NCBI GenBank assembly: GCA_041389565.1
Contig: JAWKRP010000010.1
Coordinates: 186,001-250,000, forward strand
Reading direction: 5' to 3'
DNA: 64,000 nt
From: JACKEQ01 sp041389565
Lineage (GTDB): Bacteria > Myxococcota_A > UBA796 > GCA-2862545
A model generated the notes under the pieces. That model did no database searches, was not told the origin of the DNA, and saw nothing but the letters and a program-made list of their open reading frames with translations. The first letter of the stretch is position 1; the number at the start of each line of letters is the position of its first letter. Positions 43,881 through 53,195 of the stretch are shown one piece after another. The translations under genes and the position numbers were made by a program.

Positions 43881-44765
43881 TTAGCGCACCGGGAACCAGG
43901 CCGGGAGATCCCGGGCGAGCTGGTCCCACACCGCACGGACGGCCGCCGACCCGAACAGGTCGGGGTGGCTCACCAGCCACACCGGGAACCGGTTCAGCGG
44001 CTCGAGCAGCGGAACGAGCGTGGGGTCGCGGTCGCCGACCGCCCCCAGGAGCGCGCCGATCGCGACGCCGGACCGGACCCACGCCAGGGTCGAAGCGAGG
44101 CTGTCGGTGCGGTACGCGAGCCGGTCGAGATCGATGCCCATGGCACGGGCCGCGGACGCGAACAGCTCCTCCCGGTCGGGGCCGATCACGGCATGGGACG
44201 CGAGATCGCCCAGTGTGGCGGGGGTCCCGTGGCGGTCGAGGTAGTCCCGCGACGCGTAGAACGAGGTGAACGAGCTCCCCACGCGCCGGCCCACGAGGCT
44301 CGCCTTCTCCGGCTGGAACATCCGGATGGCGAGATCGGCGACCCGTCGGTCGAGGTCGGAAGCCCGGGCGTCCACCACGACGTCCACGTACAGACCCGGC
44401 CACGCGGCCCGCAGCGCGCGCAGGGTCTCGGGGAGCACCTCCATCGCGACGGGCTCCGTGCAGGACACGCGCACGCGGCCCTCCACGGCCTGCTTGCGCC
44501 CATCGAGCCCGCGCCGCAGGGCCTCCAGCCGACCCTCCACGCCGCGCGCGGCCTCCAGCACGGCGCGCCCTTCGGTGGTGAACGCGACCCCCCGCGCATG
44601 CCGCACGAGCAGGGGCACCCCGACCTCGGCCTCGAGCTCGCGCACCCGCCGTCCGAGCGTGGGCTGCGAGAGCCCGAGCCGTGTGGCGGCCTTCCGCAGC
44701 GATCCCTCGGCGTCGACCGCCAGCAGGATGCGCAACCCGTCCCAGCTCTGCAGGGATTCGCTCAT
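43881..44765 (-). CDS. LysR-family transcriptional regulator
   Basis: This 294-residue regulator has the N-terminal winged helix (residues 5-64) with GSLRKAATRLGLSQPTLGRRV RELEAEVG, and a C-terminal effector-binding domain (about 92-290) of two Rossmann-like subdomains. LysR proteins usually control nearby or divergent genes in response to a small molecule. It is divergent from the alpha/beta-hydrolase membrane gene (start at 44802, 36 bp away), so that gene is the natural target. The 3' end lies 25 bp before the M16 peptidase start on the same strand. ATG 44765 has GGAG six to seven bases upstream. Confidence 0.93.
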   Translation of the reverse strand: MSESLQSWDGLRILLAVDAEGSLRKAATRLGLSQPTLGRRVRELEAEVGVPLLVRHARGVAFTTEGRAVLEAARGVEGRLEALRRGLDGRKQAVEGRVRVSCTEPVAMEVLPETLRALRAAWPGLYVDVVVDARASDLDRRVADLAIRMFQPEKASLVGRRVGSSFTSFYASRDYLDRHGTPATLGDLASHAVIGPDREELFASAARAMGIDLDRLAYRTDSLASTLAWVRSGVAIGALLGAVGDRDPTLVPLLEPLNRFPVWLVSHPDLFGSAAVRAVWDQLARDLPAWFPVR

Positions 44766-44789
44766 GTCTCGCTCCATCCGGCGCTCTGG

Positions 44790-44795
44790 TAGTGT
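44790..44795 (+). promoter_or_regulatory. TAnnnT box before the split alpha/beta-hydrolase gene
   Basis: TAGTGT ends six bases before the ATG at 44802 and no Shine-Dalgarno site lies between. The short 36-bp space to the LysR start means operator and promoter overlap. Confidence 0.45.
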
Positions 44796-44801
44796 GGCGG
44801 G

Positions 44802-46121
44802 ATGTCCCTCCCGAAGCGCGTCTGTCTCGTGGTGCACGGTATCTCCGACGTCGTCCCGGGCGACACCGCGCGGCGCGTGGCCGTGCTCGCCGCCGATGGT
44901 CCGGCGACCGAGCTGCGCGTGCGCTCGGGAGACCACGAGACCCACGGCTGGCTCGCCGACGTGCAGGGAGAGCCCGTCGCCTTCCTCGATGGCGCATGGG
45001 CCGACCAGTCGTCGTCGCCGCGGGGTCCGCTCGGTGTGCTGTCGGTGGCGTGGATCCACGTGGTGCGCCTGCCCGCGCTGTCCGTACGCGAGGCCCGTGC
45101 GAGCGGGCGCGAGGGCCTGGCGCTGGCGCTGGAGGCGTTCGCGTACCCCCTCGCCGTGCTGCTCCCGGGCGTGCTCGCCTCGCTGCTGCTGTGCCTGCTC
45201 GTGCTGCTGATGCCGGCGTACGTGTCGGCCACCCTGGCCGTGGTGGTGGGCCTGATCGCGGCCTGGTGGTTCGAGGACCGCGCCCAGCCGAGCCTGTTCG
45301 GCACCGTGCTCGTGGGCGGCGTGGTCGGAGCGGCGGTGCTGGGCGCGGCGGCGTGGGTGACCGCCAGCCCCGAGACCATGGCGCTCGGGGCCTCGGGGAC
45401 GGGGACCCTCGCGAGCCTGGGTGTACCGGTCCGCCCGGCCGCCCTCGCAGTGGCCGTGCTCGCGACGCTGCCCGCGGGCGCCATCGTGACGTGGAAAAGC
45501 CACGGTTGGTTCCGCGCGGCGGTCGAACATCCGGGCGCGTTCGAGCACGAAGATCCGGAGAGGGCCGCGGGCACGCGGGTCTCGAAGCGCCCGCGCGGCT
45601 GGAGGCTCGCGGTGTTCGCGGCGCTCGTGGCCGGGCTCGTGAGCGCCGTGGCGGTGGTGAGCGCCCCGACACGTCCCGTGGCGCCCGGAGACGCGGCGTC
45701 CTGGCAGCAGATGCGGATGCACGGCTTCGGCATCGAGGTGGGTGCACCCGTGGCCGTGAGCGGTCCCGAGGGTGCGTACCGGCTGTGTCAGGGCGTCCTG
45801 TGCGAGCCCGCGCCGGTCGTGGCGACGCGCGCGCCGTCCCTCGACATCGTCCGGTGGGCGCCCAACACCCTCCCGACCCTGGCCCCCCGGGTCGATCCGT
45901 CCGCCGACGAAGCAGACGAACAGGCCGGCGGCGGGCTCACGCTCGACGCTGCGTTCCTGCAGCCGCTGTCGCTCGGCGATCGCCAGGTGTTCGTCAGCCA
46001 GACCCCGCGGAACTTCCTCGCCGTCCAGAACCCCGACCGCGCCGACCGCGACCTCGAGATCGTGTCCCCCTCGCGCCCGGACGACCTCGTGTTCCAGGCA
46101 GGGCTCGTCGTCTGGCGGTAG
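44802..46121 (+). CDS. N-terminal part of a membrane alpha/beta hydrolase, ended by an in-frame TAG
   Basis: This 439-residue reading frame begins KRVCLVVHGISDVVPG, which looks like the HGxx oxyanion strand of an alpha/beta hydrolase. Four to five membrane helices follow (about residues 107-152, 165-192, 210-232 and 268-287), then a periplasmic-like region. The nucleophile and His are absent from this frame: they lie in the next frame, in phase, beyond a TAG at 46119-46121. I read the two frames as one gene of about 894 codons. Expression of this half may be followed by reinitiation at the GTG at 46128. The start has a TAGTGT box six bases upstream. Confidence 0.65.
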   Translation: MSLPKRVCLVVHGISDVVPGDTARRVAVLAADGPATELRVRSGDHETHGWLADVQGEPVAFLDGAWADQSSSPRGPLGVLSVAWIHVVRLPALSVREARASGREGLALALEAFAYPLAVLLPGVLASLLLCLLVLLMPAYVSATLAVVVGLIAAWWFEDRAQPSLFGTVLVGGVVGAAVLGAAAWVTASPETMALGASGTGTLASLGVPVRPAALAVAVLATLPAGAIVTWKSHGWFRAAVEHPGAFEHEDPERAAGTRVSKRPRGWRLAVFAALVAGLVSAVAVVSAPTRPVAPGDAASWQQMRMHGFGIEVGAPVAVSGPEGAYRLCQGVLCEPAPVVATRAPSLDIVRWAPNTLPTLAPRVDPSADEADEQAGGGLTLDAAFLQPLSLGDRQVFVSQTPRNFLAVQNPDRADRDLEIVSPSRPDDLVFQAGLVVWR

Positions 46122-46127
46122 CTCGAG

Positions 46128-47486
46128 GTGCTCGTCCAGTCGCTGTGGGCCCTGATCGCCGCGTTCGTGGTGCTCGCGGGGATCGCGTGTGGGCTGCGCG
46201 TGCTGCGTCCTGTGCACGTGCTCGCAATCGTGTTGCCGCCCGCGGCCCTGTTCGGTGCGACGTACCTCGTCATCGCGGGGGTGGCGGGCCGCTTCGCACC
46301 GACCGACCGCATGGTGGTCACCGACGGCGACCGGTACGCCGTGCTGAAGATGGTCGACGACGCGGGGATGGCCCTGCCCGAAGAGACGGCCGCGGGAGCC
46401 GAGCGCGACGGGGGCGAGGAGGGCGATGCCTCCGAGGAGGGCGAGGCGTCCGACGAGCCCGGAGGGTCCGCCCAGGAGGTGCCGGAGATCGAGATCCTCC
46501 CGGAGATGCCCGTGGTGCCGCCCCTCCGCGGGGTGCAGCTCTACACCGGCACGTGTGGGAAGCCCTCTCCGGGCCTGTGCGTGTTCCACGACGCCGCGCC
46601 CACGGAGTACCCCGTCGCGCCGCTGGGTCCCCGAGCGCTCATCTACGTGCTGTTCTCGGCCCTCATCGTCGTGATCCCGGCGCTGGTCACGGCGCTCCAC
46701 GTCGCGCCCGGCCTCCTCTCCGACGCCGGTGTGCAGCCCCTGGTGGCGTGGTGGAAGAACGATCCGTCCCAGGTGGGCGAGCGCCTCGACGCCATGGTGC
46801 GTGACGGCCCCGCGTGGACGGTCCTCCTGCTGTTCGGCGCCGCGCTGGTCGGGCTCGGAGCCTGCGGAGCCGAGCTGTACGTGCCGGAGTTCAGCATCGG
46901 CGCCGCCATGGAAGGCCAGCTCGGCCCCCTCCTGCGCTACCTCGAGACGACCAGCGGGCTCGTGGCCATCTCGCTCGCGGCCCTGCTCACGGCCACGAGC
47001 ACCCCGCTCGACCTGCTCCAGGACAGCGTGCGCTTCTTCGACGGCGGCCAGGCCGCGTGGGTCGCGCAGATCCGCACCCGCCAGCTCGGCATCCTCGAGC
47101 GCGCACACGGGCTCGGGGCCCGCGAGGTGCTGATCATCGCGCACTCCCAGGGCACGCTCGTCGCGTCGATGCTGACGGGCGTGGAGGTCGGCCCGAGCGA
47201 GCCCGTGATGCCGAGGCTCGTGACGCTCGGGAGCCCGATCGGCTCGCTGTACCGCCACCTCCTGCCGAGCCTCGCGCGACGGGCGGTCGAGCTGACGGGC
47301 GCCGGGCACCCCCAGCACGTGAAGAACCTGTGGTTCGACACCGACTATGTCGGCCGCGCCTACGGAGTGCGCGACCAGTCGCTCGGGTTCGGCGGCCACA
47401 CGCGGTACTTCGATCTCTCGCAGTCGGAGGTGCGAAAGACGCTCCGCGCGGCGATCTGCCCGGCCCCACCGCGTGCTCCAGAGTGA
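46128..47486 (+). CDS. C-terminal part of the membrane alpha/beta hydrolase with AHSQG nucleophile
   Basis: This 452-residue frame lies in the same phase as the frame before it, with only TAG-CTC-GAG between. It has two membrane helices at once (MLVQSLWALIAAFVVLAG and AIVLPPAALFGATYLVIAG), an acidic loop (GEEGDASEEGEASDEPGG), more helices (about residues 170-190 and 235-255), and a hydrolase core with the nucleophile elbow IIAHSQGTLVAS (about 340-350), an Asp in WFDTDYVG and a His in FGGHTRYFD near the end. The oxyanion HG strand is in the upstream frame, so neither half is a full enzyme. GTG 46128 has no clear ribosome site; it could be made by reinitiation or by readthrough. Confidence 0.6.
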   Translation: MLVQSLWALIAAFVVLAGIACGLRVLRPVHVLAIVLPPAALFGATYLVIAGVAGRFAPTDRMVVTDGDRYAVLKMVDDAGMALPEETAAGAERDGGEEGDASEEGEASDEPGGSAQEVPEIEILPEMPVVPPLRGVQLYTGTCGKPSPGLCVFHDAAPTEYPVAPLGPRALIYVLFSALIVVIPALVTALHVAPGLLSDAGVQPLVAWWKNDPSQVGERLDAMVRDGPAWTVLLLFGAALVGLGACGAELYVPEFSIGAAMEGQLGPLLRYLETTSGLVAISLAALLTATSTPLDLLQDSVRFFDGGQAAWVAQIRTRQLGILERAHGLGAREVLIIAHSQGTLVASMLTGVEVGPSEPVMPRLVTLGSPIGSLYRHLLPSLARRAVELTGAGHPQHVKNLWFDTDYVGRAYGVRDQSLGFGGHTRYFDLSQSEVRKTLRAAICPAPPRAPE

Positions 47487-47569
47487 TTCACGGCTGAACC
47501 GCTCCACACAAATCTCTGCGGTAGTGCACCAGCTCCGAGGTGCCCAGGATGACCGCAGGAGGAGCTCGC

Positions 47570-48478
47570 ATGCAGATCACCGTGCTCGGAGTCACCGGCG
47601 GCATCGGGAACGCCGTCACCCAGGCCTTCGTCGACCGCGGCATCCCCGTCGTGGCGCTCGCGCGCGACCCCTCGCGGGTGCCGGCCCGCGCCGGTCTCAC
47701 GGTGGTGCAGGGCGATGCGCGCAACCCCGCCGACCTCGCGCGCGCCCTGGAGGGCAGCGAGCTCGTGCTGCACGGCCTGAACCTGCCCTACCCCCAGTGG
47801 GACCCGGCGATGATGGACCTCACGCGCAACGTGCTCGCGGCCGCCGAGGCTTCGGGAGCGACCGTGCTGTTCCCGGGGAACCTGTACGGGCTGGGCCCGG
47901 ACTTCGCGGCTCCGCTCACCGAAGACGCCCGCCGGGAGCCCCCCAGCAAGAAAGGCGCGCTCCGGAACCGCCTGGAGGCGATGCTCGAGGCGTCGCCCGC
48001 GAAGACCGTCGTGCTGCGTGCCGGAGACTTCTACGGCGGCGTGGGCGAGAGCACGTGGATGTGGCACCTCACCGGGAAGGCGCGCACGGGCGCGGCCATC
48101 CAGTACCCCACCACGCGCTCGAACCTGCACTCGTGGGCGTTCGTGCCCGACCTCGCGCGCACGTTCGTCGCCCTGGCCGAGCGCCGGGATGCGCTGCCCG
48201 CACACGCCACGTTCCACTTCGAGGGCCACGTGGTGGACGGCGACACCTGGATTCGTGCCGTGCAGAAGGCGCTGGGCGACCCGAACCGCAAGGTCACGTC
48301 GTTCCCGTGGATGTGGATGCAGCTCGCCCGGCCGTTCGTGCCCATGGTCCGCGAGCTGTTCGAGATGCGGTACCTCTGGGATCAGCCGGTCCGCATGGAC
48401 GGGGCGCGTCTGCGTGCGTTCCTCGGCGAGGTGCCGACCACGCCGTTCGAGGAGGCGGTGGCCCAGGCGCTCGCCTGA
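47570..48478 (+). CDS. NAD(P)-dependent epimerase/dehydratase-like protein
   Basis: This 302-residue cytoplasmic protein is a short-chain-dehydrogenase/NmrA-type Rossmann protein. The nucleotide site is VTGGIGNAV (TGGxG), the acidic pattern ALARDPSRV follows, and GNLYGLGPDF takes the place of the catalytic YxxxK. It resembles nucleoside-sugar epimerase-like proteins without obvious catalytic Tyr-Lys, so a regulatory or altered-substrate role is possible. ATG 47570 follows AGGAGGAG by five bases. A perfect 7-bp hairpin (48485-48501) separates it from oleD on the same strand. Confidence 0.8.
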   Translation: MQITVLGVTGGIGNAVTQAFVDRGIPVVALARDPSRVPARAGLTVVQGDARNPADLARALEGSELVLHGLNLPYPQWDPAMMDLTRNVLAAAEASGATVLFPGNLYGLGPDFAAPLTEDARREPPSKKGALRNRLEAMLEASPAKTVVLRAGDFYGGVGESTWMWHLTGKARTGAAIQYPTTRSNLHSWAFVPDLARTFVALAERRDALPAHATFHFEGHVVDGDTWIRAVQKALGDPNRKVTSFPWMWMQLARPFVPMVRELFEMRYLWDQPVRMDGARLRAFLGEVPTTPFEEAVAQALA

Positions 48479-48484
48479 ACGCTC

Positions 48485-48501
48485 CGGGTCGCTCCGACCC
48501 G
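48485..48501 (+). repeat. Perfect 7-bp hairpin between two dehydrogenase-like genes
   Basis: CGGGTCG (48485-48491) pairs with CGACCCG (48495-48501) around CTC. No T-run follows. It may be an attenuator or weak terminator for the gene before it; TTAGAC lies just downstream and the oleD ribosome site GGAGGA follows. Confidence 0.65.
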
Positions 48502-48538
48502 ACCTGCCAGTTAGACGCCCGCGCGGAGGAATCGCGCG

Positions 48539-49540
48539 ATGAAGGTGTTGGTGACGGGTGGCGGCGGGTTTCTGGGGCGCCGGATCGTCGAGCTCCTGGC
48601 CGAGCGGGGCGACGAGGTCACCTTCCTCGCCCGGGGCAGCTACCCCGAGGTCGAGAAGACCGGCGCCCGCGGGCTGCAGATCGACCTGTGCGACGCCGAG
48701 GCCGTGTCCACCGCGGTCCACGGGCAGGACGCCATCATCCACGTCGCTGCGAAGGCCGGGTACTACGGTCCCATCGAGGAGTACCGGGCCATCAACGTCG
48801 ACGGCACCCGCAACCTGCTCGACGCTGCCGAGCGCCACGACGTTCCGCGCCTCGTCTACACGTCGACGCCGAGCGTCATCGGGTACGCGCACGAGAGCGA
48901 GAACTGCCCGCGCGACACTCCCTACGCCGAGGAGCACTGGTCGCCGTACCCGCAGACCAAGGCCGAGGCCGAGCAGATGGTGCTGGCCGCGAACGGCGAG
49001 CACATCGCGACGGTCGCGTTGCGCCCGCACCTGATCTTCGGCCCGCGCGACAACAACCTCATGCCGCGCGTGGTGCAGCGGGCGGCCACGGGCAAGCTCG
49101 CCATCATCGGCGACGGGCTGAACAAGGTCGACATGACGTACGTCGACAACGCCGCGTGGGCGCACCTCGACGCGCTCGACGCCCTCACCGACAACACCGC
49201 ACCCCACGCGGGCAAGGCGTACTTCATCAGCAACGACGAGCCCGTGGTGCTGTGGGACTGGCTGAACGCGTTCTTCGAGGAGCTCGAGATCCCGCCCGTG
49301 AAGCGGAAGATCAGCCTGCGTGCGGCCAGCCTGGTCGGGAACGTCATGGAGTGGAGCTGGAAGACGTTCAAGCTCGCGGGCGAGCCCCGGATGACGAAGT
49401 TCCTCGCAGCCGGCCTCGCGAAGTCGCACTGGTACGACATGTCGCCCGCGAAGACCGACTTCGGCTACCACGTGCGCGTGCCGATGTCGGAGGGCACCAC
49501 CGCCACCGTGAAGTGGTTCCGGGATCAGGGGATCGCGTGA
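48539..49540 (+). CDS. oleD: OleD, 2-alkyl-3-oxoalkanoate reductase
   Basis: OleD reduces the 2-alkyl-3-oxoalkanoate from OleA to the 3-hydroxy acid with NADPH, the second step of olefin synthesis. The 333-residue extended SDR has the glycine-rich VTGGGGFLG (residues 5-13), the catalytic region TSTPSVIG with Tyr-x3-Lys in SPYPQTKAEAEQ, and the OleD-typical HVAAKAGYYG and AGLAKSHWYDMSPAKTDFGY. ATG 48539 follows GGAGGA by eight bases. It is 15 kb away from oleABC, in a cluster with dcd to which it is coupled (GTGA). This is the usual separated arrangement in some bacteria; here the distance is larger than in most described operons. Confidence 0.9.
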   Translation: MKVLVTGGGGFLGRRIVELLAERGDEVTFLARGSYPEVEKTGARGLQIDLCDAEAVSTAVHGQDAIIHVAAKAGYYGPIEEYRAINVDGTRNLLDAAERHDVPRLVYTSTPSVIGYAHESENCPRDTPYAEEHWSPYPQTKAEAEQMVLAANGEHIATVALRPHLIFGPRDNNLMPRVVQRAATGKLAIIGDGLNKVDMTYVDNAAWAHLDALDALTDNTAPHAGKAYFISNDEPVVLWDWLNAFFEELEIPPVKRKISLRAASLVGNVMEWSWKTFKLAGEPRMTKFLAAGLAKSHWYDMSPAKTDFGYHVRVPMSEGTTATVKWFRDQGIA

Positions 49541-50631
49541 GCGACGGCATCCTCATCGATGCGTCGCTGAATCAGCTCGTCGCGGACGGGGCGATCCAGG
49601 CCCTGCTCCCCTTGCGGCCCGGCCAGGTGCAGCCCTCGAGCCTCGACCTGCGCCTCGGCTCGCGCGTGTGGCAGCTCCAGTGCAGCTTCCTGCCCGGTGG
49701 CCAGGGCATCGAGCGCAAGCTCGGACGGTTGGCGACCGCCACGCACCGCCTGGATCGGCACGAGCCCATCGTGCTGCACCGGGGGGGCGTGTACCTCGCG
49801 GAGATCGAGGAGGTGCTCGAGCTGCCGGAGGGGATCTGGGGGCGCGGGAACCCGAAGAGCAGCACCGGTCGGCTCGATGTGTTCGTGCGCCTGCTCACCG
49901 AACACGGGTACGCGTTCGACACGGTGCCGGAGGGCTACCGGGGCCGGCTGTTCCTCGAGATCACGCCGCAGTCCTTCCATGTGGCCGTGCGTCGGGGCGA
50001 CTGCCTCGGTCAGCTCAGGCTCGCGCGCGGGGCTCCGGGCGTGTCCGCGGCGGAGCTGGAAGAGCGCCAGGCGACGGATCCGCTGTGCATCTGGTCGGAT
50101 GGCTCGCCCGCTCCGGTGGGGCGGGGTCTGCCGCCGTCCATCCTGCTGTCGGTCGACCTCGAGTCGTCGACGGGCCCCGTGGGCTACCTCGCGCGGCGCC
50201 ACATGCCGCCGGTCGATCTGGCGCGCCGGAACCTGCCGGTCGAGAAGTTCTGGGTGCCGCTGCATCCCGCGGGCGAAGACGGGCACGTGCTGGAGCCCGA
50301 GCAGTTCTACATCTTCGCGACCCGGGAGCGGCTGCGCATCCCGCCCGACCTGTGCGCGGAGCTGGTGGCGTTCGACGCCACGAAAGGTGAGCTGCGCACG
50401 CACTATGCGGGGTTCATCGACTCGGGGTTCGGCTGGTCGGAGGATGGCGGCGCGGGCGCGAAGCTGGTGCTCGAGATCCGCACGCACGACGTGCCGTTCC
50501 TGCTGGAGCACGGGCAGCCGCTGTTCCGGGTGGAGCTGATGCGCAACGAGGCCCGTCCGCACGGGTTGTATGGCGAGGCGGGCTCGAACTACCAGGGCCA
50601 GGGCCTGAAGCTCGCGAAGCAGTTCGGGTAG
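49537..50631 (+). CDS. dcd: Bimodular 2'-deoxycytidine 5'-triphosphate deaminase
   Basis: Dcd turns dCTP into dUTP and ammonia, feeding dUMP for thymidylate synthesis. The 364-residue protein has two copies of the dCTP deaminase/dUTPase jelly-roll, about twice the length of the common 180-residue enzyme. The first module has VQPSSLDLRLGSRVW, the substrate motif RGNPKSSTGRLDVF and YRGRLFLEITPQ; the second has GFIDSGFGW and EIRTHDVPFLLEHGQPLFR. The GTG start at 49537 overlaps the oleD stop (GTGA). Nucleotide metabolism next to olefin synthesis is probably a coincidence. Confidence 0.88.
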   Translation: MSDGILIDASLNQLVADGAIQALLPLRPGQVQPSSLDLRLGSRVWQLQCSFLPGGQGIERKLGRLATATHRLDRHEPIVLHRGGVYLAEIEEVLELPEGIWGRGNPKSSTGRLDVFVRLLTEHGYAFDTVPEGYRGRLFLEITPQSFHVAVRRGDCLGQLRLARGAPGVSAAELEERQATDPLCIWSDGSPAPVGRGLPPSILLSVDLESSTGPVGYLARRHMPPVDLARRNLPVEKFWVPLHPAGEDGHVLEPEQFYIFATRERLRIPPDLCAELVAFDATKGELRTHYAGFIDSGFGWSEDGGAGAKLVLEIRTHDVPFLLEHGQPLFRVELMRNEARPHGLYGEAGSNYQGQGLKLAKQFG

Positions 50632-50662
50632 CCGCGGGCTTCGCCTGCGCGTCGGGGAGTCG

Positions 50663-50701
50663 GGGCTCGCGATCGAGGTCATCGGCACCGCTCGCGAGCC
50701 C
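50663..50701. repeat. 10-bp inverted repeat upstream of the four-helix gene
   Basis: GGGCTCGCGA (50663-50672) and TCGCGAGCCC (50692-50701) are perfect inverted copies 19 bp apart. A second, smaller palindrome, GGGCCG-ATTC-CCGGCCC, lies near 50760. Both are in the 166-bp spacer after dcd and may end its transcript. Confidence 0.6.
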
Positions 50702-50797
50702 GCGCCGCGCGCTCCCGAGGCCTCCGGCCCGCGAATGCGGCCCCCGCGTTCCGCGTGACGGGGCCGATTCCCGGCCCTCCGTCCACTGGAGCACACC

Positions 50798-51118
50798 ATG
50801 CACGAGTTCTCGTTCGAAGCTCTCGATGTCTACAAGCTCGCGGTCACCGTGGCGCGCTGGATGCGCACGACGAAGTGGCCCACGAACGCCAGTCACCTCA
50901 AAGACCAGGCCATCCGGGCCGCCGATTCGGTGGTGCTGAACATCAGCGAGGGGGTGTCGCGAGGCGGCAAGCCCGGCGAGAATCACCTTCGAATCGCCAA
51001 GGGTTCCGCCGGCGAAGCCCTCGCGGCCCTCGACGTCGCGGATTTCCCCGGCTGTGCTGAACGACGAGCCGAGCTCCGACGCATCGGAGCGATGGTCACG
51101 AGGCTTCGCACGCGCTGA
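50798..51118 (+). CDS. Four helix bundle protein (S23 ribosomal-IVS family)
   Basis: This 106-residue protein belongs to the TIGR02436/S23 four-helix-bundle family, which is found inside 23S rRNA intervening sequences in some bacteria and as free genes in others. The signature SFEALDVYKLAVTVARWMR and IRAADSVVLNISEGVSRGGKP, then LRIAKGSAGEALAAL, is intact. Its role is unknown. The ATG has GGAG seven bases upstream. It is flanked by hairpins (50663-50701 and 51127-51150) and then by a long iterated-repeat spacer, so it could be a mobile or inserted unit. Confidence 0.88.
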   Translation: MHEFSFEALDVYKLAVTVARWMRTTKWPTNASHLKDQAIRAADSVVLNISEGVSRGGKPGENHLRIAKGSAGEALAALDVADFPGCAERRAELRRIGAMVTRLRTR

Positions 51119-51126
51119 TTCGACTC

Positions 51127-51150
51127 GGGGCGGGGCCGCGGTCCCGCCCC
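51127..51150. terminator. GC hairpin after the four-helix gene
   Basis: GGGGCGGG (51127-51134) and CCCGCCCC (51143-51150) pair perfectly around an 8-base loop, eight bases after the stop codon. No T-run follows, so the terminator role is inferred from position. Confidence 0.45.
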
Positions 51151-51177
51151 CCGGCAGGGGTGAGGACCAGGGGGACG

Positions 51178-51425
51178 AGCGAAGGCGAAGGCGAATCGCG
51201 TGGGCGAGAGCGAAAGCGAGGGCGATTCGCGAAGGCGAAGGCGAAGGCGAACGCGGGTCGCGGGTCGCGGGTCGCGAGTCGCGAGTCGCGAGTCGCGAGT
51301 CGCGAGTCGAGGATCGCTCTCGCCATCGCGGGGTCGCGGTCGCCCTCGCGGTCGCCCTCGCGGTCGCGGTCGCCATCGCGGTCGCGGTCGCCATCGCCAT
51401 CGCCATCGCCATCGAAGTCGCCATC
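51178..51425. repeat. Iterated hexamer and heptamer repeat tract
   Basis: The 418-bp spacer 51119-51536 has no gene; most of it is made of three repeat blocks. First GCGAAG hexamers (51179-51251). Then eight heptamers (51255-51310): three GGGTCGC, four GAGTCGC and one GAGTCGA. Then GCGGTC/GCCCTC/GCCATC hexamers (51311-51425). Because every unit is stop-free, all six frames stay open through it and give false Arg/Ser/Pro-rich ORFs. After 51425 a plain 110-bp stretch leads to the TldD start. Confidence 0.9.
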
Positions 51426-51536
51426 CCCACAGACTGGACCCCGTCGGCACCGATCTCCCTCCCCAACTGTCCAACCCCTCCACCCCACGCATCCCCCCCA
51501 CTCCGCCTGGTTACTGGGCCTCCCGGAGGACACCCC

Positions 51537-53191
<1,655 letters not shown>

Positions 53192-53195
<4 letters not shown>

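Noticed and set aside
51178..51425. Arg/Ser-rich protein or CRISPR-like array in the iterated tract
   Set aside because: Units of 6-7 bp have no spacers, and all six frames are open because the units lack stops.
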